The notes under the pieces were generated by a model. The model was not told the origin of the DNA, searched no databases, and saw only the letters and a list, made by a program, of their open reading frames with translations. This document shows, one piece after another, positions 53,022 through 62,498 of a stretch of DNA of 64,000 nucleotides. The position numbers were made by a program, and so were the translations under genes. Within the stretch, counting starts at the first letter, position 1. Every line of letters begins with the position of its first letter. Source of the DNA: Gammaproteobacteria bacterium (GTDB lineage Bacteria > Pseudomonadota > Gammaproteobacteria > Pseudomonadales > Halieaceae); NCBI GenBank assembly GCA_030426545.1, contig JAUHYL010000005.1, forward strand, positions 1-64,000, in the 5' to 3' direction.

Positions 53022-54053
53022 ATGGCCACAAGCGATATCTCAGAGCGCGCCGGTATCCTTCTAAAGACTCTCGTGGAGCACCATATCCGCGACGGTCAGC
53101 CGGTGGGTTCCAGCACGCTGCGCGAAGCGGCGGGGCTGCCCGTTAGCGCCGCCACTATTCGCAACGTGATGTCCGATCTTGAGGAGCGCGGATTCGTGCA
53201 CTCGCCGCACACCTCAGCCGGGCGTGTGCCCACGGCCATGGGTTACCGGCTGTTCGTGGATACGCTGCTGCAGGTACAGCCGCTGGAATCGGAAGCGGTC
53301 TCGGTATTGCGCAGCGGGCTCAACCCGGACAAATCCGCGTCGGAGCTGGTGCAGTCGGCCTCGTCGCTGCTCTCTTCCATCTCTGCCCAGGCGGGCCTGG
53401 TCACCGTGCCGCGACAGGACGCCCAGGATTTGCGTCAGGTCGAGTTCCTGCCGCTGTCGGGCGACCGCGTGCTGGTGATTCTGGTGGTGAACGAGCGCGA
53501 GGTACAGAACCGCATCATCCATACCCAGCGCCCCTTTACCGAGGAGCAACTGCGCGCCGCCGCCGCGATGATCAACCAGCGCTTTGCCGGCATGCCGCTG
53601 GGGCTGGTGCAGGAGCGCATCGTGCGCGAGATGCGCGATGCCCGCAGCCAGATCGATTCCTACATGGAAGATGCCCTCGACCTGGCCAACAAGGCCCTGG
53701 ACAGGGAAGACTCCGAAGATTACGTGGTCGCCGGCGAATCCCACCTGCTGGAGGGCGCCACGGCGGAAGAAATGGACAAGCTGCGCGATCTGTTTGACAG
53801 CTTCGAGCAAAAACGCGATCTGCTGCACCTGCTCGATCGTTGCACCCGGGCGGACGGCGTGCAGATTTTCATCGGCGAGGAATCGGGCTACGAGGTATTT
53901 GGCGACTACAGCGTCATTACTGCCCCCTACAATGACGGTACCTCCACGCTGGGGGTGTTGGGGGTGATCGGTCCCACCCGCATGGCCTACGAGCGGGTCA
54001 TCCCGATTGTGGATGTGACCGCCAAGATGCTCAGCGCCGCGCTCTCGAATTAG
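53022..54053 (+). CDS. hrcA: Heat-inducible transcription repressor HrcA
   Basis: A 343-residue protein with the HrcA winged-helix N-terminus (ILLKTLVEHHIRDGQPVGSSTL, PVSAATIRNVMSDLEERGF, SPHTSAGRVPTAMGYRLFVD) and the GAF-like C-terminal domain ending GVLGVIGPTRMAYERVIP. It normally binds CIRCE (TTAGCACTC-N9-GAGTGCTAA) upstream of chaperone genes; I found no CIRCE copy here upstream of hrcA or grpE. Its gene leads the hrcA-grpE-dnaK-dnaJ series. Confidence 0.97.
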   Translation: MATSDISERAGILLKTLVEHHIRDGQPVGSSTLREAAGLPVSAATIRNVMSDLEERGFVHSPHTSAGRVPTAMGYRLFVDTLLQVQPLESEAVSVLRSGLNPDKSASELVQSASSLLSSISAQAGLVTVPRQDAQDLRQVEFLPLSGDRVLVILVVNEREVQNRIIHTQRPFTEEQLRAAAAMINQRFAGMPLGLVQERIVREMRDARSQIDSYMEDALDLANKALDREDSEDYVVAGESHLLEGATAEEMDKLRDLFDSFEQKRDLLHLLDRCTRADGVQIFIGEESGYEVFGDYSVITAPYNDGTSTLGVLGVIGPTRMAYERVIPIVDVTAKMLSAALSN

Positions 54054-54396
54054 CCGATTTCAGGCTCAGCGAGCGTCATTCGGGAGGGTCGAATCAGCCC
54101 ATTTTCCCGCTGCACCACACAACAACAGAGCACACCTGCTGATCGCCTCTGGCTGCCCGGACAAATAGTTCGATTTTGCCACCGCAGCGGCCCCTCCCGG
54201 GTCGCCACAGCCCTTTGCCGGCGGGCCCTGCAGCCATTTCGCATTTATTCGCGAAACACCCTTGAATTGCACCGATTTACCCCCATCTAGCCTGCAGGCA
54301 GGGCGCATTTAGCGGCAATTCGGGTAGCAATCTACCCACCGCGCGACCCTTGCCCCAACAGCCAGAGTCAGACAGGCCAGAAAGGAGCGGGACCAG
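54054..54396 (+). other. hrcA-grpE intergenic region
   Basis: 343 bp with no supported gene. It holds the sigma-32 promoter at 54261-54288 and, just before grpE, AAGGAGCGGG. No CIRCE inverted repeat was seen. Confidence 0.6.
54261..54288 (+). promoter_or_regulatory. Sigma-32 (RpoH) heat-shock promoter
   Basis: CTTGAA, 14-nt spacer, CCCCATCT: nearly exact match to the E. coli RpoH consensus (CTTGAA-N13-15-CCCCATNT). It ends 108 bp before the grpE start and should drive grpE-dnaK and possibly dnaJ. Confidence 0.88.
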
Positions 54397-55011
54397 GTGG
54401 CGAAGAACGATCAAGCACAGCCGGAACAGCCGGCAGAAGAGGTAAGCGCAGAGGACGCCCGTGAGGAATCGGGTGTTACCGCCGGTGCCGAGGGGGCAGC
54501 AGAAGCATCAGCCGGGGCGGGCGATGAAGCGCCCGCCGAACTCACACTGGAGGAGGAACTCGCCCGCCTGCAGGAAGATCTGGGCGCCGCGCGAGACGCC
54601 GAACTGCGAGCGATAGCCGATGCCCAGAATGTGGCGCGCCGGGCCGAACAGGACGTTGAGAAAGCACGCAAATTTGCGCTGGAGCGCTTCACCGGCGAGC
54701 TGCTGCCGGTAATCGATAATCTGGAGCGCGCCCTGGAGGCCACCGAGGGTGGCGATGAATCGGTAAAAGCCATTGCCGAGGGCGTGGAACTGACACTGAA
54801 GAGCTTTCTCGACGTACTGGCCAAATTCAATATCGAGGTGGTGGACCCTCGCGGCGAACCCTTTGATCCAAACCTGCACCAGGCCATGACCATGGTGGAG
54901 AACCCCGACGTGGAGCCCAACACCGTGATAGACGTGATGCAGAAGGGCTACACGCTGAACACGCGGCTGGTGCGCCCGGCCATGGTAATCGTCAGCAAGG
55001 CAGCGCAATAG
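54397..55011 (+). CDS. grpE: Nucleotide exchange factor GrpE
   Basis: 204 residues from GTG 54397, placed 11 bases after AAGGAG. A long acidic Ala/Glu-rich N-terminus is followed by the dimerisation coiled coil ([30 protein letters not shown]) and the C-terminal beta domain ([37 protein letters not shown]). It stimulates ADP release from DnaK. It is first in the series under the sigma-32 promoter. Confidence 0.97.
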   Translation: MAKNDQAQPEQPAEEVSAEDAREESGVTAGAEGAAEASAGAGDEAPAELTLEEELARLQEDLGAARDAELRAIADAQNVARRAEQDVEKARKFALERFTGELLPVIDNLERALEATEGGDESVKAIAEGVELTLKSFLDVLAKFNIEVVDPRGEPFDPNLHQAMTMVENPDVEPNTVIDVMQKGYTLNTRLVRPAMVIVSKAAQ

Positions 55012-55030
55012 CGGGCGATTTGCCGCAGAA

Positions 55031-55049
55031 AAAGGGGACTGTCCCCTTT
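55031..55049. repeat. 19-bp palindrome between grpE and dnaK
   Basis: AAAGGGGAC-T-GTCCCCTTT, perfect 9-bp arms. It lies 20 bp after grpE. With so short a centre it would form a weak RNA hairpin, so it may be a protein-binding site or one copy of a dispersed repeat. A related sequence occurs before dnaJ at 57194-57220. Confidence 0.6.
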
Positions 55050-55131
55050 AAATCGAGCGCAGCGAACCCATATAGACAGCAAGCTTATTTGAATGGTGGC
55101 GGCAGCCGCCGCTATAGATCGGAGACGGAAA

Positions 55132-57072
55132 ATGGGAAAGATAATCGGAATTGACCTCGGTACGACAAACTCCTGCGTATCGGTGATGGAGGGCGGCAAG
55201 CCCAAGGTCATCGAGAACTCAGAGGGTGATCGCACCACGCCTTCCATCGTCGGCTACAGCGACGACGGCGAGATTCTTGTGGGCCAGAGCGCCAAGCGCC
55301 AGGCCGTTACCAACCCGCAGAACACCGTTTTCGCGGTGAAGCGCCTGATTGGTCGCAAGTTTGAAGACGATGTCGTGCAGAAAGACATCAAGATGGTGCC
55401 TTACTCCATCGTCAAGGCCGACAACGGCGATGCATGGGTAGAAGTGAAGGGCGAGAAGATGGCGCCCCCGCAGGTGTCTGCCGAAGTGCTGCGCAAGATG
55501 AAGAAAACTGCCGAAGAGTACCTCGGCGAGCCGGTGACGGAAGCGGTTATCACCGTACCGGCCTATTTCAATGACTCCCAGCGCCAGGCCACCAAGGATG
55601 CGGGCAAGATTGCCGGCCTGGAAGTGAAGCGCATCATTAACGAGCCGACAGCGGCAGCGCTCGCTTATGGTATGGACAAGGCCAAGGGTGATCACACCGT
55701 AGCGGTTTATGACCTCGGTGGCGGTACCTTCGATATCTCCATCATCGAGATTGCTGAAGTGGACGGCGAGCACCAGTTCGAGGTGCTTTCTACCAACGGT
55801 GACACCTTCCTCGGTGGTGAGGACTTTGACCTGCGCCTGATCGAGTATCTTGCGGAGGAGTTCAAGAAAGAAAGCGGTATCGATCTGCACAATGATCCGC
55901 TGGCCCTGCAGCGCCTGAAAGAGGCGGCAGAAAAAGCGAAGATCGAACTGTCCAGCTCGCAGCAAACCGAGGTGAACCTGCCTTACATCACCGCTGACGC
56001 CTCCGGGCCGAAGCACCTGGTGGTGAAACTGAGCCGCGCCAAGCTGGAATCGCTGGTCGAGGAACTGGTTACCCGCTCCATGGAGCCGGTGAAAGTTGCG
56101 CTGAAGGATGCCGGCCTGTCGCCTTCCGAGATCGACGACGTGATCCTGGTAGGTGGTCAGACACGCATGCCGTTGGTACAGAAGCAGGTAGCGGACTACT
56201 TCGGCAAGGAGCCGCGCAAGGACGTTAACCCGGACGAGGCGGTTGCCGTGGGCGCGTCTATCCAGGGTGCGGTACTGGCCGGTGACGTGAAAGACGTACT
56301 GCTGCTGGACGTCACCCCGCTGACACTCGGCATCGAGACCATGGGTGGCGTGGCCACACCGTTGATCGAGAAGAACACGACGATCCCGACCAAGAAGTCG
56401 CAGATCTTCTCGACCGCGGAAGACAACCAGTCTGCCGTGACCGTGCACGTGGTACAGGGTGAGCGTAAGCAGGCGGCGCAGAACAAGTCGCTTGGTCGCT
56501 TTGACCTGGCAGATATTCCGCCGTCGCCGCGCGGTATGCCGCAGATTGAGGTGACCTTCGACCTGGACGCCAATGGTATCCTCAACGTGTCTGCGCAGGA
56601 CAAGGCCACCGGCAAAGAGCAGTCCATCCGCATTACCGCGTCCAGCGGTCTGTCGGACGACGAGATCGAGAAGATGGTGGCAGACGCCGAGGCCAACGCC
56701 GACGCCGATGCGAAATTCGAGGAGTTGATTGCCGCACGCAACACCTGCGACGGCTTGATCCACGCCGCGAAGAAAACGGTCGAAGAGGCGGGCGAGCATG
56801 CATCTGACGATGAGAAGGCAGCGATCGAAGCGGCCATCTCCGATGCAGAGGAAGCCATGAAGGCCGACGACAAGGACGCCATCGAAGCGGCTTCCAACAA
56901 GCTGACCGAAGCCACTGGCCCTGTTGCGCAGAAGATGTACGCGGCGCAGGCAGAGCAGGCCCAGGCAGCGGGGGCCGAAGCCGGCGACAGCGGTGCTGAC
57001 AGTGCCCAGGCGGAAGCGGCCGACGATGTTGTCGACGCGGAGTTCGAAGAAGTGAAGGACGACAAGAAGTAG
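55132..57072 (+). CDS. dnaK: Chaperone DnaK (Hsp70)
   Basis: 646 residues from ATG 55132 ([21 protein letters not shown]); the frame is open to 55093 but the family start is here, with GGAGACGG upstream. The ATPase domain has the phosphate loop IDLGTTNS and [14 protein letters not shown], the linker region [18 protein letters not shown] follows, then the substrate domain, with an acidic Ala/Glu-rich C-terminal tail ending [10 protein letters not shown]. Length matches the family. Confidence 0.99.
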   Translation: MGKIIGIDLGTTNSCVSVMEGGKPKVIENSEGDRTTPSIVGYSDDGEILVGQSAKRQAVTNPQNTVFAVKRLIGRKFEDDVVQKDIKMVPYSIVKADNGDAWVEVKGEKMAPPQVSAEVLRKMKKTAEEYLGEPVTEAVITVPAYFNDSQRQATKDAGKIAGLEVKRIINEPTAAALAYGMDKAKGDHTVAVYDLGGGTFDISIIEIAEVDGEHQFEVLSTNGDTFLGGEDFDLRLIEYLAEEFKKESGIDLHNDPLALQRLKEAAEKAKIELSSSQQTEVNLPYITADASGPKHLVVKLSRAKLESLVEELVTRSMEPVKVALKDAGLSPSEIDDVILVGGQTRMPLVQKQVADYFGKEPRKDVNPDEAVAVGASIQGAVLAGDVKDVLLLDVTPLTLGIETMGGVATPLIEKNTTIPTKKSQIFSTAEDNQSAVTVHVVQGERKQAAQNKSLGRFDLADIPPSPRGMPQIEVTFDLDANGILNVSAQDKATGKEQSIRITASSGLSDDEIEKMVADAEANADADAKFEELIAARNTCDGLIHAAKKTVEEAGEHASDDEKAAIEAAISDAEEAMKADDKDAIEAASNKLTEATGPVAQKMYAAQAEQAQAAGAEAGDSGADSAQAEAADDVVDAEFEEVKDDKK

Positions 57073-57089
57073 CGGCGCCCGTCGCCGTC

Positions 57090-57220
57090 GGGGCAGGCCC
57101 AGGTCTGCCCCTTGTGTAGAAAAAACAGGTGCCTAACAGCATAGGCACCGCGGAGGCAGGCTGATGTCTGCCTTCGATTATAAGAGCCGAACAGGGGCAG
57201 ACCATAGGTCTGTCCCTTTT
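57090..57220 (+). terminator. Series of stem-loops with a terminator before dnaJ
   Basis: Four hairpins occur in the 161-bp dnaK-dnaJ gap: GGGGCAG/CTGCCCC (57090-57111), GGTGCCTA/TAGGCACC (57128-57149), AGGCAG/CTGCCT (57154-57173), and GGGGCAGACC/GGTCTGTCCC (57194-57216) followed by TTTT (57217-57220). The last has a 10-bp stem with one G-U pair and a 3-nt loop, a plausible intrinsic terminator 13 bp before the dnaJ ATG. It would reduce dnaJ readthrough or stabilise dnaK mRNA. Confidence 0.7.
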
Positions 57221-57233
57221 GCATGAGAAAGCT

Positions 57234-59170
<1,937 letters not shown>

Positions 59171-59214
59171 CGGGTGCCTGCAAAGGCCCGCTGAACACGT
59201 TTTCGGAAACCGCC

Positions 59215-60069
59215 ATGACAGATCACATCGTAAACATCGACGAGAGCAACGCCGCTGCACTACTGATCGAGGAGTCGCACAAGCGCCCCGTGGTGGTGGA
59301 TTTCTGGGCGGACTGGTGCGAGCCCTGCAAGACCTTGATGCCCCTGCTGGAAAAGATTGCCAACGAGTACGCTGGCGCCTTCCTGCTGGCCAAGGTAAAT
59401 GCCGATGAGCAGGGCATGATCGCGCAGCAGTTTGGTGTGCGCAGCCTGCCTACCGTTATGGTGGTGCAGGGCGGGCAACCGGTGGATGGTTTTGTGGGAG
59501 CGCAGCCTGAAACACAGGTGCGCGAGATGCTGGAGAAGTACCTGCCCAAGCCCTGGGATGGGCCGTTGCAGGAAGGGCTGGAAGCGCTGCAGCGCGGTGA
59601 GGCGCGCGAGGCGCTGACGCCATTGCGCCGCGCGTGGGATGAATCCGGCAAACGCCCGGATATCGCGGTGGCGTATGCCAGCGCGCTGATAGAGAGCCTG
59701 CGGCTGGACGAGGCCGAGGCGGTGCTCGATGAAATTCGGCTGGCCGACCAGGATGCCGCCTACGAGCAGGCTCGCGCGCAACTCGAATTAAAACGCGAAG
59801 CGGCGAAATCGCCGGAAATGGAAGCGCTGGAAAAGAAACTGGAAGACAGCCCCGACGACCTGGACCTGCGCCACCAGCTTGGCGTGCAGTACTCCAATGG
59901 CGGCCGCTTTCGCGAGGCGATGGACGAGTTCATAACCATCCTGGAAAAAGATCGCGAACATGGCGATGGCGCCACGAAACGCCTGCTACTGGATACCATT
60001 GCCGCCCTCGGCAAGGGCGATCCGCTCGCCGCCGAGTATCAGCGCAAGCTCTACAGCCTGCTGTACTAG
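59215..60069 (+). CDS. cnoX: Chaperedoxin CnoX (YbbN), thioredoxin-TPR protein
   Basis: A 284-residue protein with an N-terminal thioredoxin domain (VVVDFWADWCEPCKTLMPLLE, later RSLPTVMVVQGG) and C-terminal TPR-like repeats (GLEALQRGEAREALTPLRRAWD, LRHQLGVQYSNGGRFREAMDEF). CEPC supplies two cysteines, unlike the SQHC site of E. coli CnoX, so redox activity is possible. CnoX protects and hands over clients to GroEL and DnaK, fitting its place 45 bp after dapB and near dnaKJ. Confidence 0.93.
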   Translation: MTDHIVNIDESNAAALLIEESHKRPVVVDFWADWCEPCKTLMPLLEKIANEYAGAFLLAKVNADEQGMIAQQFGVRSLPTVMVVQGGQPVDGFVGAQPETQVREMLEKYLPKPWDGPLQEGLEALQRGEAREALTPLRRAWDESGKRPDIAVAYASALIESLRLDEAEAVLDEIRLADQDAAYEQARAQLELKREAAKSPEMEALEKKLEDSPDDLDLRHQLGVQYSNGGRFREAMDEFITILEKDREHGDGATKRLLLDTIAALGKGDPLAAEYQRKLYSLLY

Positions 60070-60092
60070 ATCGTCGTCAGCGCGGGCCTGTA

Positions 60093-61109
60093 GTGTCTTC
60101 TTCCCCCACGCTCTCCCTGTGCATGATCGTGAAGAACGAGGCGAACTGCCTGCCGCGCTGTCTCGAATCTGCCGCGAACCATGTTGACGAAATCGTCGTG
60201 GTGGATACCGGCTCCGAAGACGACACCGTCGCGATTGCCGAGCGCTTCACCGAACGCGTATTGCACTACACCTGGCACGATCACTTTGCCGATGCGCGCA
60301 ATGAGGCGCTGCGTCATGCCACGGGCGACTGGCTGGTTGTGCTCGACGCCGACGAGGTGATAGAGCCTGCCGGCTGGGAGACGATCCGCGCGGCGATAGC
60401 GGAGACGACCATGGATGGTTTTTATCTCACCCAGCGCAATTACGGCGCACAGCGTACCGCGCAGGACTGGGTGCCTGTCCGCGAAAAAACCGCCTACAGC
60501 GGCGACTATCCAGGCTACCGCGCCAACCCGATACTGCGCCTGTTCCGCAACCGCGAAGATATTCACTACATTGGCCGCGTGCACGAAGTGGTCGACAGGA
60601 CGCTGCAACCGAAAAAGCGCGAGCGGCTGGATGTTGCCATCCACCACTACATGGACGAGGACCCCACCAAGCCCGTTGCCCGGCGACAGCGCGAGTACCT
60701 GCGCCTGATAGAGCAGGGCACGAAAGAGGGCATGGACGGGCGTCTGCACACGGCGGCGGGCTCGATACGCCTGCATTACCTGGAGGATTTCCCCGGCGCT
60801 ATCGAGCATCTGCAGGAAGCGGTAGCCCTGGGCTACGAGGTGCAGGCGAACAGTGAGTCCATTGCCGAGGCGCGGTATCGTATGGGTGATACCGAGGGCG
60901 CCTACCGCGATTACCTTGCCCTGCACGAAGCAGGCTATCGCAGCTTTAACCTGTGCAACAACCTGGCGAACCTGGCCGTGCACAAGGGTCGGCGGCCCTT
61001 TGCCGCAGACCTGCTGGAACAGGCGCTGGGGCTGGGCGTGGCCGACGAGCAGGCGCGCAGCCGCCTGCAGCACAATATTCGCTACCTCAGGGCCAATCCG
61101 GAAGGCTGA
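60093..61109 (+). CDS. Family 2 glycosyltransferase with TPR region
   Basis: 338 residues from GTG 60093. The GT2 core has TLSLCMIVKNEANCLPRCLES, DEIVVVDTGSEDDT and the DxD-like DWLVVLDADEVIEP, the layout of SunS/TPR-linked glycosyltransferases. C-terminal TPR-like helices (AIEHLQEAVALGYE, LCNNLANLAVHKGR) may bind a protein acceptor. There are no transmembrane segments. It follows cnoX after 23 bp and may share its transcript. Acceptor is unknown. Confidence 0.88.
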   Translation: MSSSPTLSLCMIVKNEANCLPRCLESAANHVDEIVVVDTGSEDDTVAIAERFTERVLHYTWHDHFADARNEALRHATGDWLVVLDADEVIEPAGWETIRAAIAETTMDGFYLTQRNYGAQRTAQDWVPVREKTAYSGDYPGYRANPILRLFRNREDIHYIGRVHEVVDRTLQPKKRERLDVAIHHYMDEDPTKPVARRQREYLRLIEQGTKEGMDGRLHTAAGSIRLHYLEDFPGAIEHLQEAVALGYEVQANSESIAEARYRMGDTEGAYRDYLALHEAGYRSFNLCNNLANLAVHKGRRPFAADLLEQALGLGVADEQARSRLQHNIRYLRANPEG

Positions 61110-61197
61110 TTCAGCGCGTGCTCTGGGGTCAATATTGTTGAGCGCTGCTAACATTGTGCGTATTGATGGCGCTGGTTAAGGTACTTGCCCTGCCGCC

Positions 61198-61203
61198 TAT
61201 AAT
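61198..61203 (+). promoter_or_regulatory. Putative -10 element upstream of the LLM gene
   Basis: A perfect TATAAT 186 bp before the LLM oxidoreductase start, with only a weak -35 (TTAAGG, 16 bp upstream). It lies in the 280-bp gap after the glycosyltransferase gene and implies a long leader. Confidence 0.3.
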
Positions 61204-61389
61204 CAGGTGCCGTGAGCGCCCGCGCCACGTGCCGGAGCGCTGCGGTAGCAGCCGGGCGGGGTTGGCCGCGAGGTGAGATCCCGACGAAAATTGCGTGGGC
61301 GCAGGCCTGCGGAAACGCTATATTGAGTCGCAGCAGGGGCCGCATCGAATGACTGTTGGCGCTGTGTCGAATCACAATAGGAGAAAGCA

Positions 61390-62430
61390 ATGAAACTGGG
61401 CATGCTGCTGGGCTATTCCGGCAAGAACGTTCAAATCAACATCGACCTGATCAAGCAGGCCGAAGCCATTGGGTTCGATTCCGTCTGGACAGCCGAAGCC
61501 TACGGTAACGATGCGGTGACCGCCGCTGCGTGGATACTGGCGCAGACCGAGAAAATTCGTGTAGGCACCGCTATTATGCAGATGCCGGCACGCACACCGG
61601 CCATGTGTGCCATGACGACCATGTCGCTGCACCAGCTCTCCGGTGGACGTTTTATCGCGGGTCTGGGCGCCTCTGGCCCGCAGGTGGTTGAGGGCTGGCA
61701 CGGTGTGCCTTACGGCAAGCCCGTCACACGTACCCGCGAATACATTCAGATTATGCGCAAGATCATGGAGCGCGAAGGCCCGGTTGAGTTCGACGGCGTC
61801 ATGTACCAGATGCCCAATACGGGCGAGGGAACAACCGGCCTGGGTAAGCCGCTGAAATCCATTTTGCAGGGTGATCCCGATATCCCGATTTACACGGCGT
61901 CGATCACGCCCGCCGGTTTGCGTTGCGCCGGTGAAGTCGCCGATGGTGTGTTCCCGGTGTGGATGGATCCGAACAAGTACGACATTCTCGGCAAGCACAT
62001 TCAGGAAGGTTTCGACAAGGCAGGCAACGGCAAGAGCCTGAAGGATTTCGATATCGCGCCGTTCGTTACCGTTGCCGCTAACGATGATCTGGACGCGGCC
62101 TTTGACGCGCTGCGACCCTGGCTTGCCCTGTACATTGGCGGCATGGGCGCGCGCGACAAAAACTTCTACAACGATTATGCCACGCGTCTGGGTTACGGCG
62201 ATGTCGCCAAGGATATCCAGGACCTCTACCTGGCCGGTAAGAAAGATGAAGCGGCCGCGCTGGTACCCAACCAGTTGCTGGACGAGGTATCGCTGATCGG
62301 CCCACACGATCGGATTCGCGAACGCCTGAGCGTTTGGAAAGAAGCCGGTAAGCGCGGTGAAGTAGGCTCTATGTTGCTCGGTGTCGGTGATCCGGCCGTG
62401 ATGGAACTCTTCGCCAAGGAAATGCTGTAA
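61390..62430 (+). CDS. LLM class flavin/F420-family oxidoreductase
   Basis: A 346-residue protein with AGGAGAAAGC directly before the ATG. Luciferase-like TIM barrel: MKLGMLLGYSGKNVQINIDLI, IGFDSVWTAEAYGNDA, TEKIRVGTAIMQMPARTP, LSGGRFIAGLGASGPQVVEGWHG and AGEVADGVFPVWM. These are typical of the F420-dependent LLM subgroup found also in proteobacteria, where the real cofactor may be FMN or F420; the window holds no F420 biosynthesis genes to decide. It is a single gene ending at a hairpin. Confidence 0.92.
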   Translation: MKLGMLLGYSGKNVQINIDLIKQAEAIGFDSVWTAEAYGNDAVTAAAWILAQTEKIRVGTAIMQMPARTPAMCAMTTMSLHQLSGGRFIAGLGASGPQVVEGWHGVPYGKPVTRTREYIQIMRKIMEREGPVEFDGVMYQMPNTGEGTTGLGKPLKSILQGDPDIPIYTASITPAGLRCAGEVADGVFPVWMDPNKYDILGKHIQEGFDKAGNGKSLKDFDIAPFVTVAANDDLDAAFDALRPWLALYIGGMGARDKNFYNDYATRLGYGDVAKDIQDLYLAGKKDEAAALVPNQLLDEVSLIGPHDRIRERLSVWKEAGKRGEVGSMLLGVGDPAVMELFAKEML

Positions 62431-62447
62431 TATTGCTTTAAAGTGTG

Positions 62448-62471
62448 ATGCGCGTACGCCCGTGCGCGCAT
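62448..62471 (+). terminator. Hairpin terminator after the LLM gene
   Basis: ATGCGCGTAC / GTGCGCGCAT, a 10-bp stem with one G-T pair and a 4-nt loop, 17 bp after the stop codon. A T-rich run (TTCCTTTTT) follows about 9 nt later. It probably separates this gene from aceK. Confidence 0.65.
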
Positions 62472-62498
62472 TGCTCACCTTCCTTTTTGGTACGCTCA

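Noticed and set aside
55219-56799. 526-codon frame antisense to dnaK
   Set aside because: It is a shadow of dnaK caused by codon bias; dnaK is certain.
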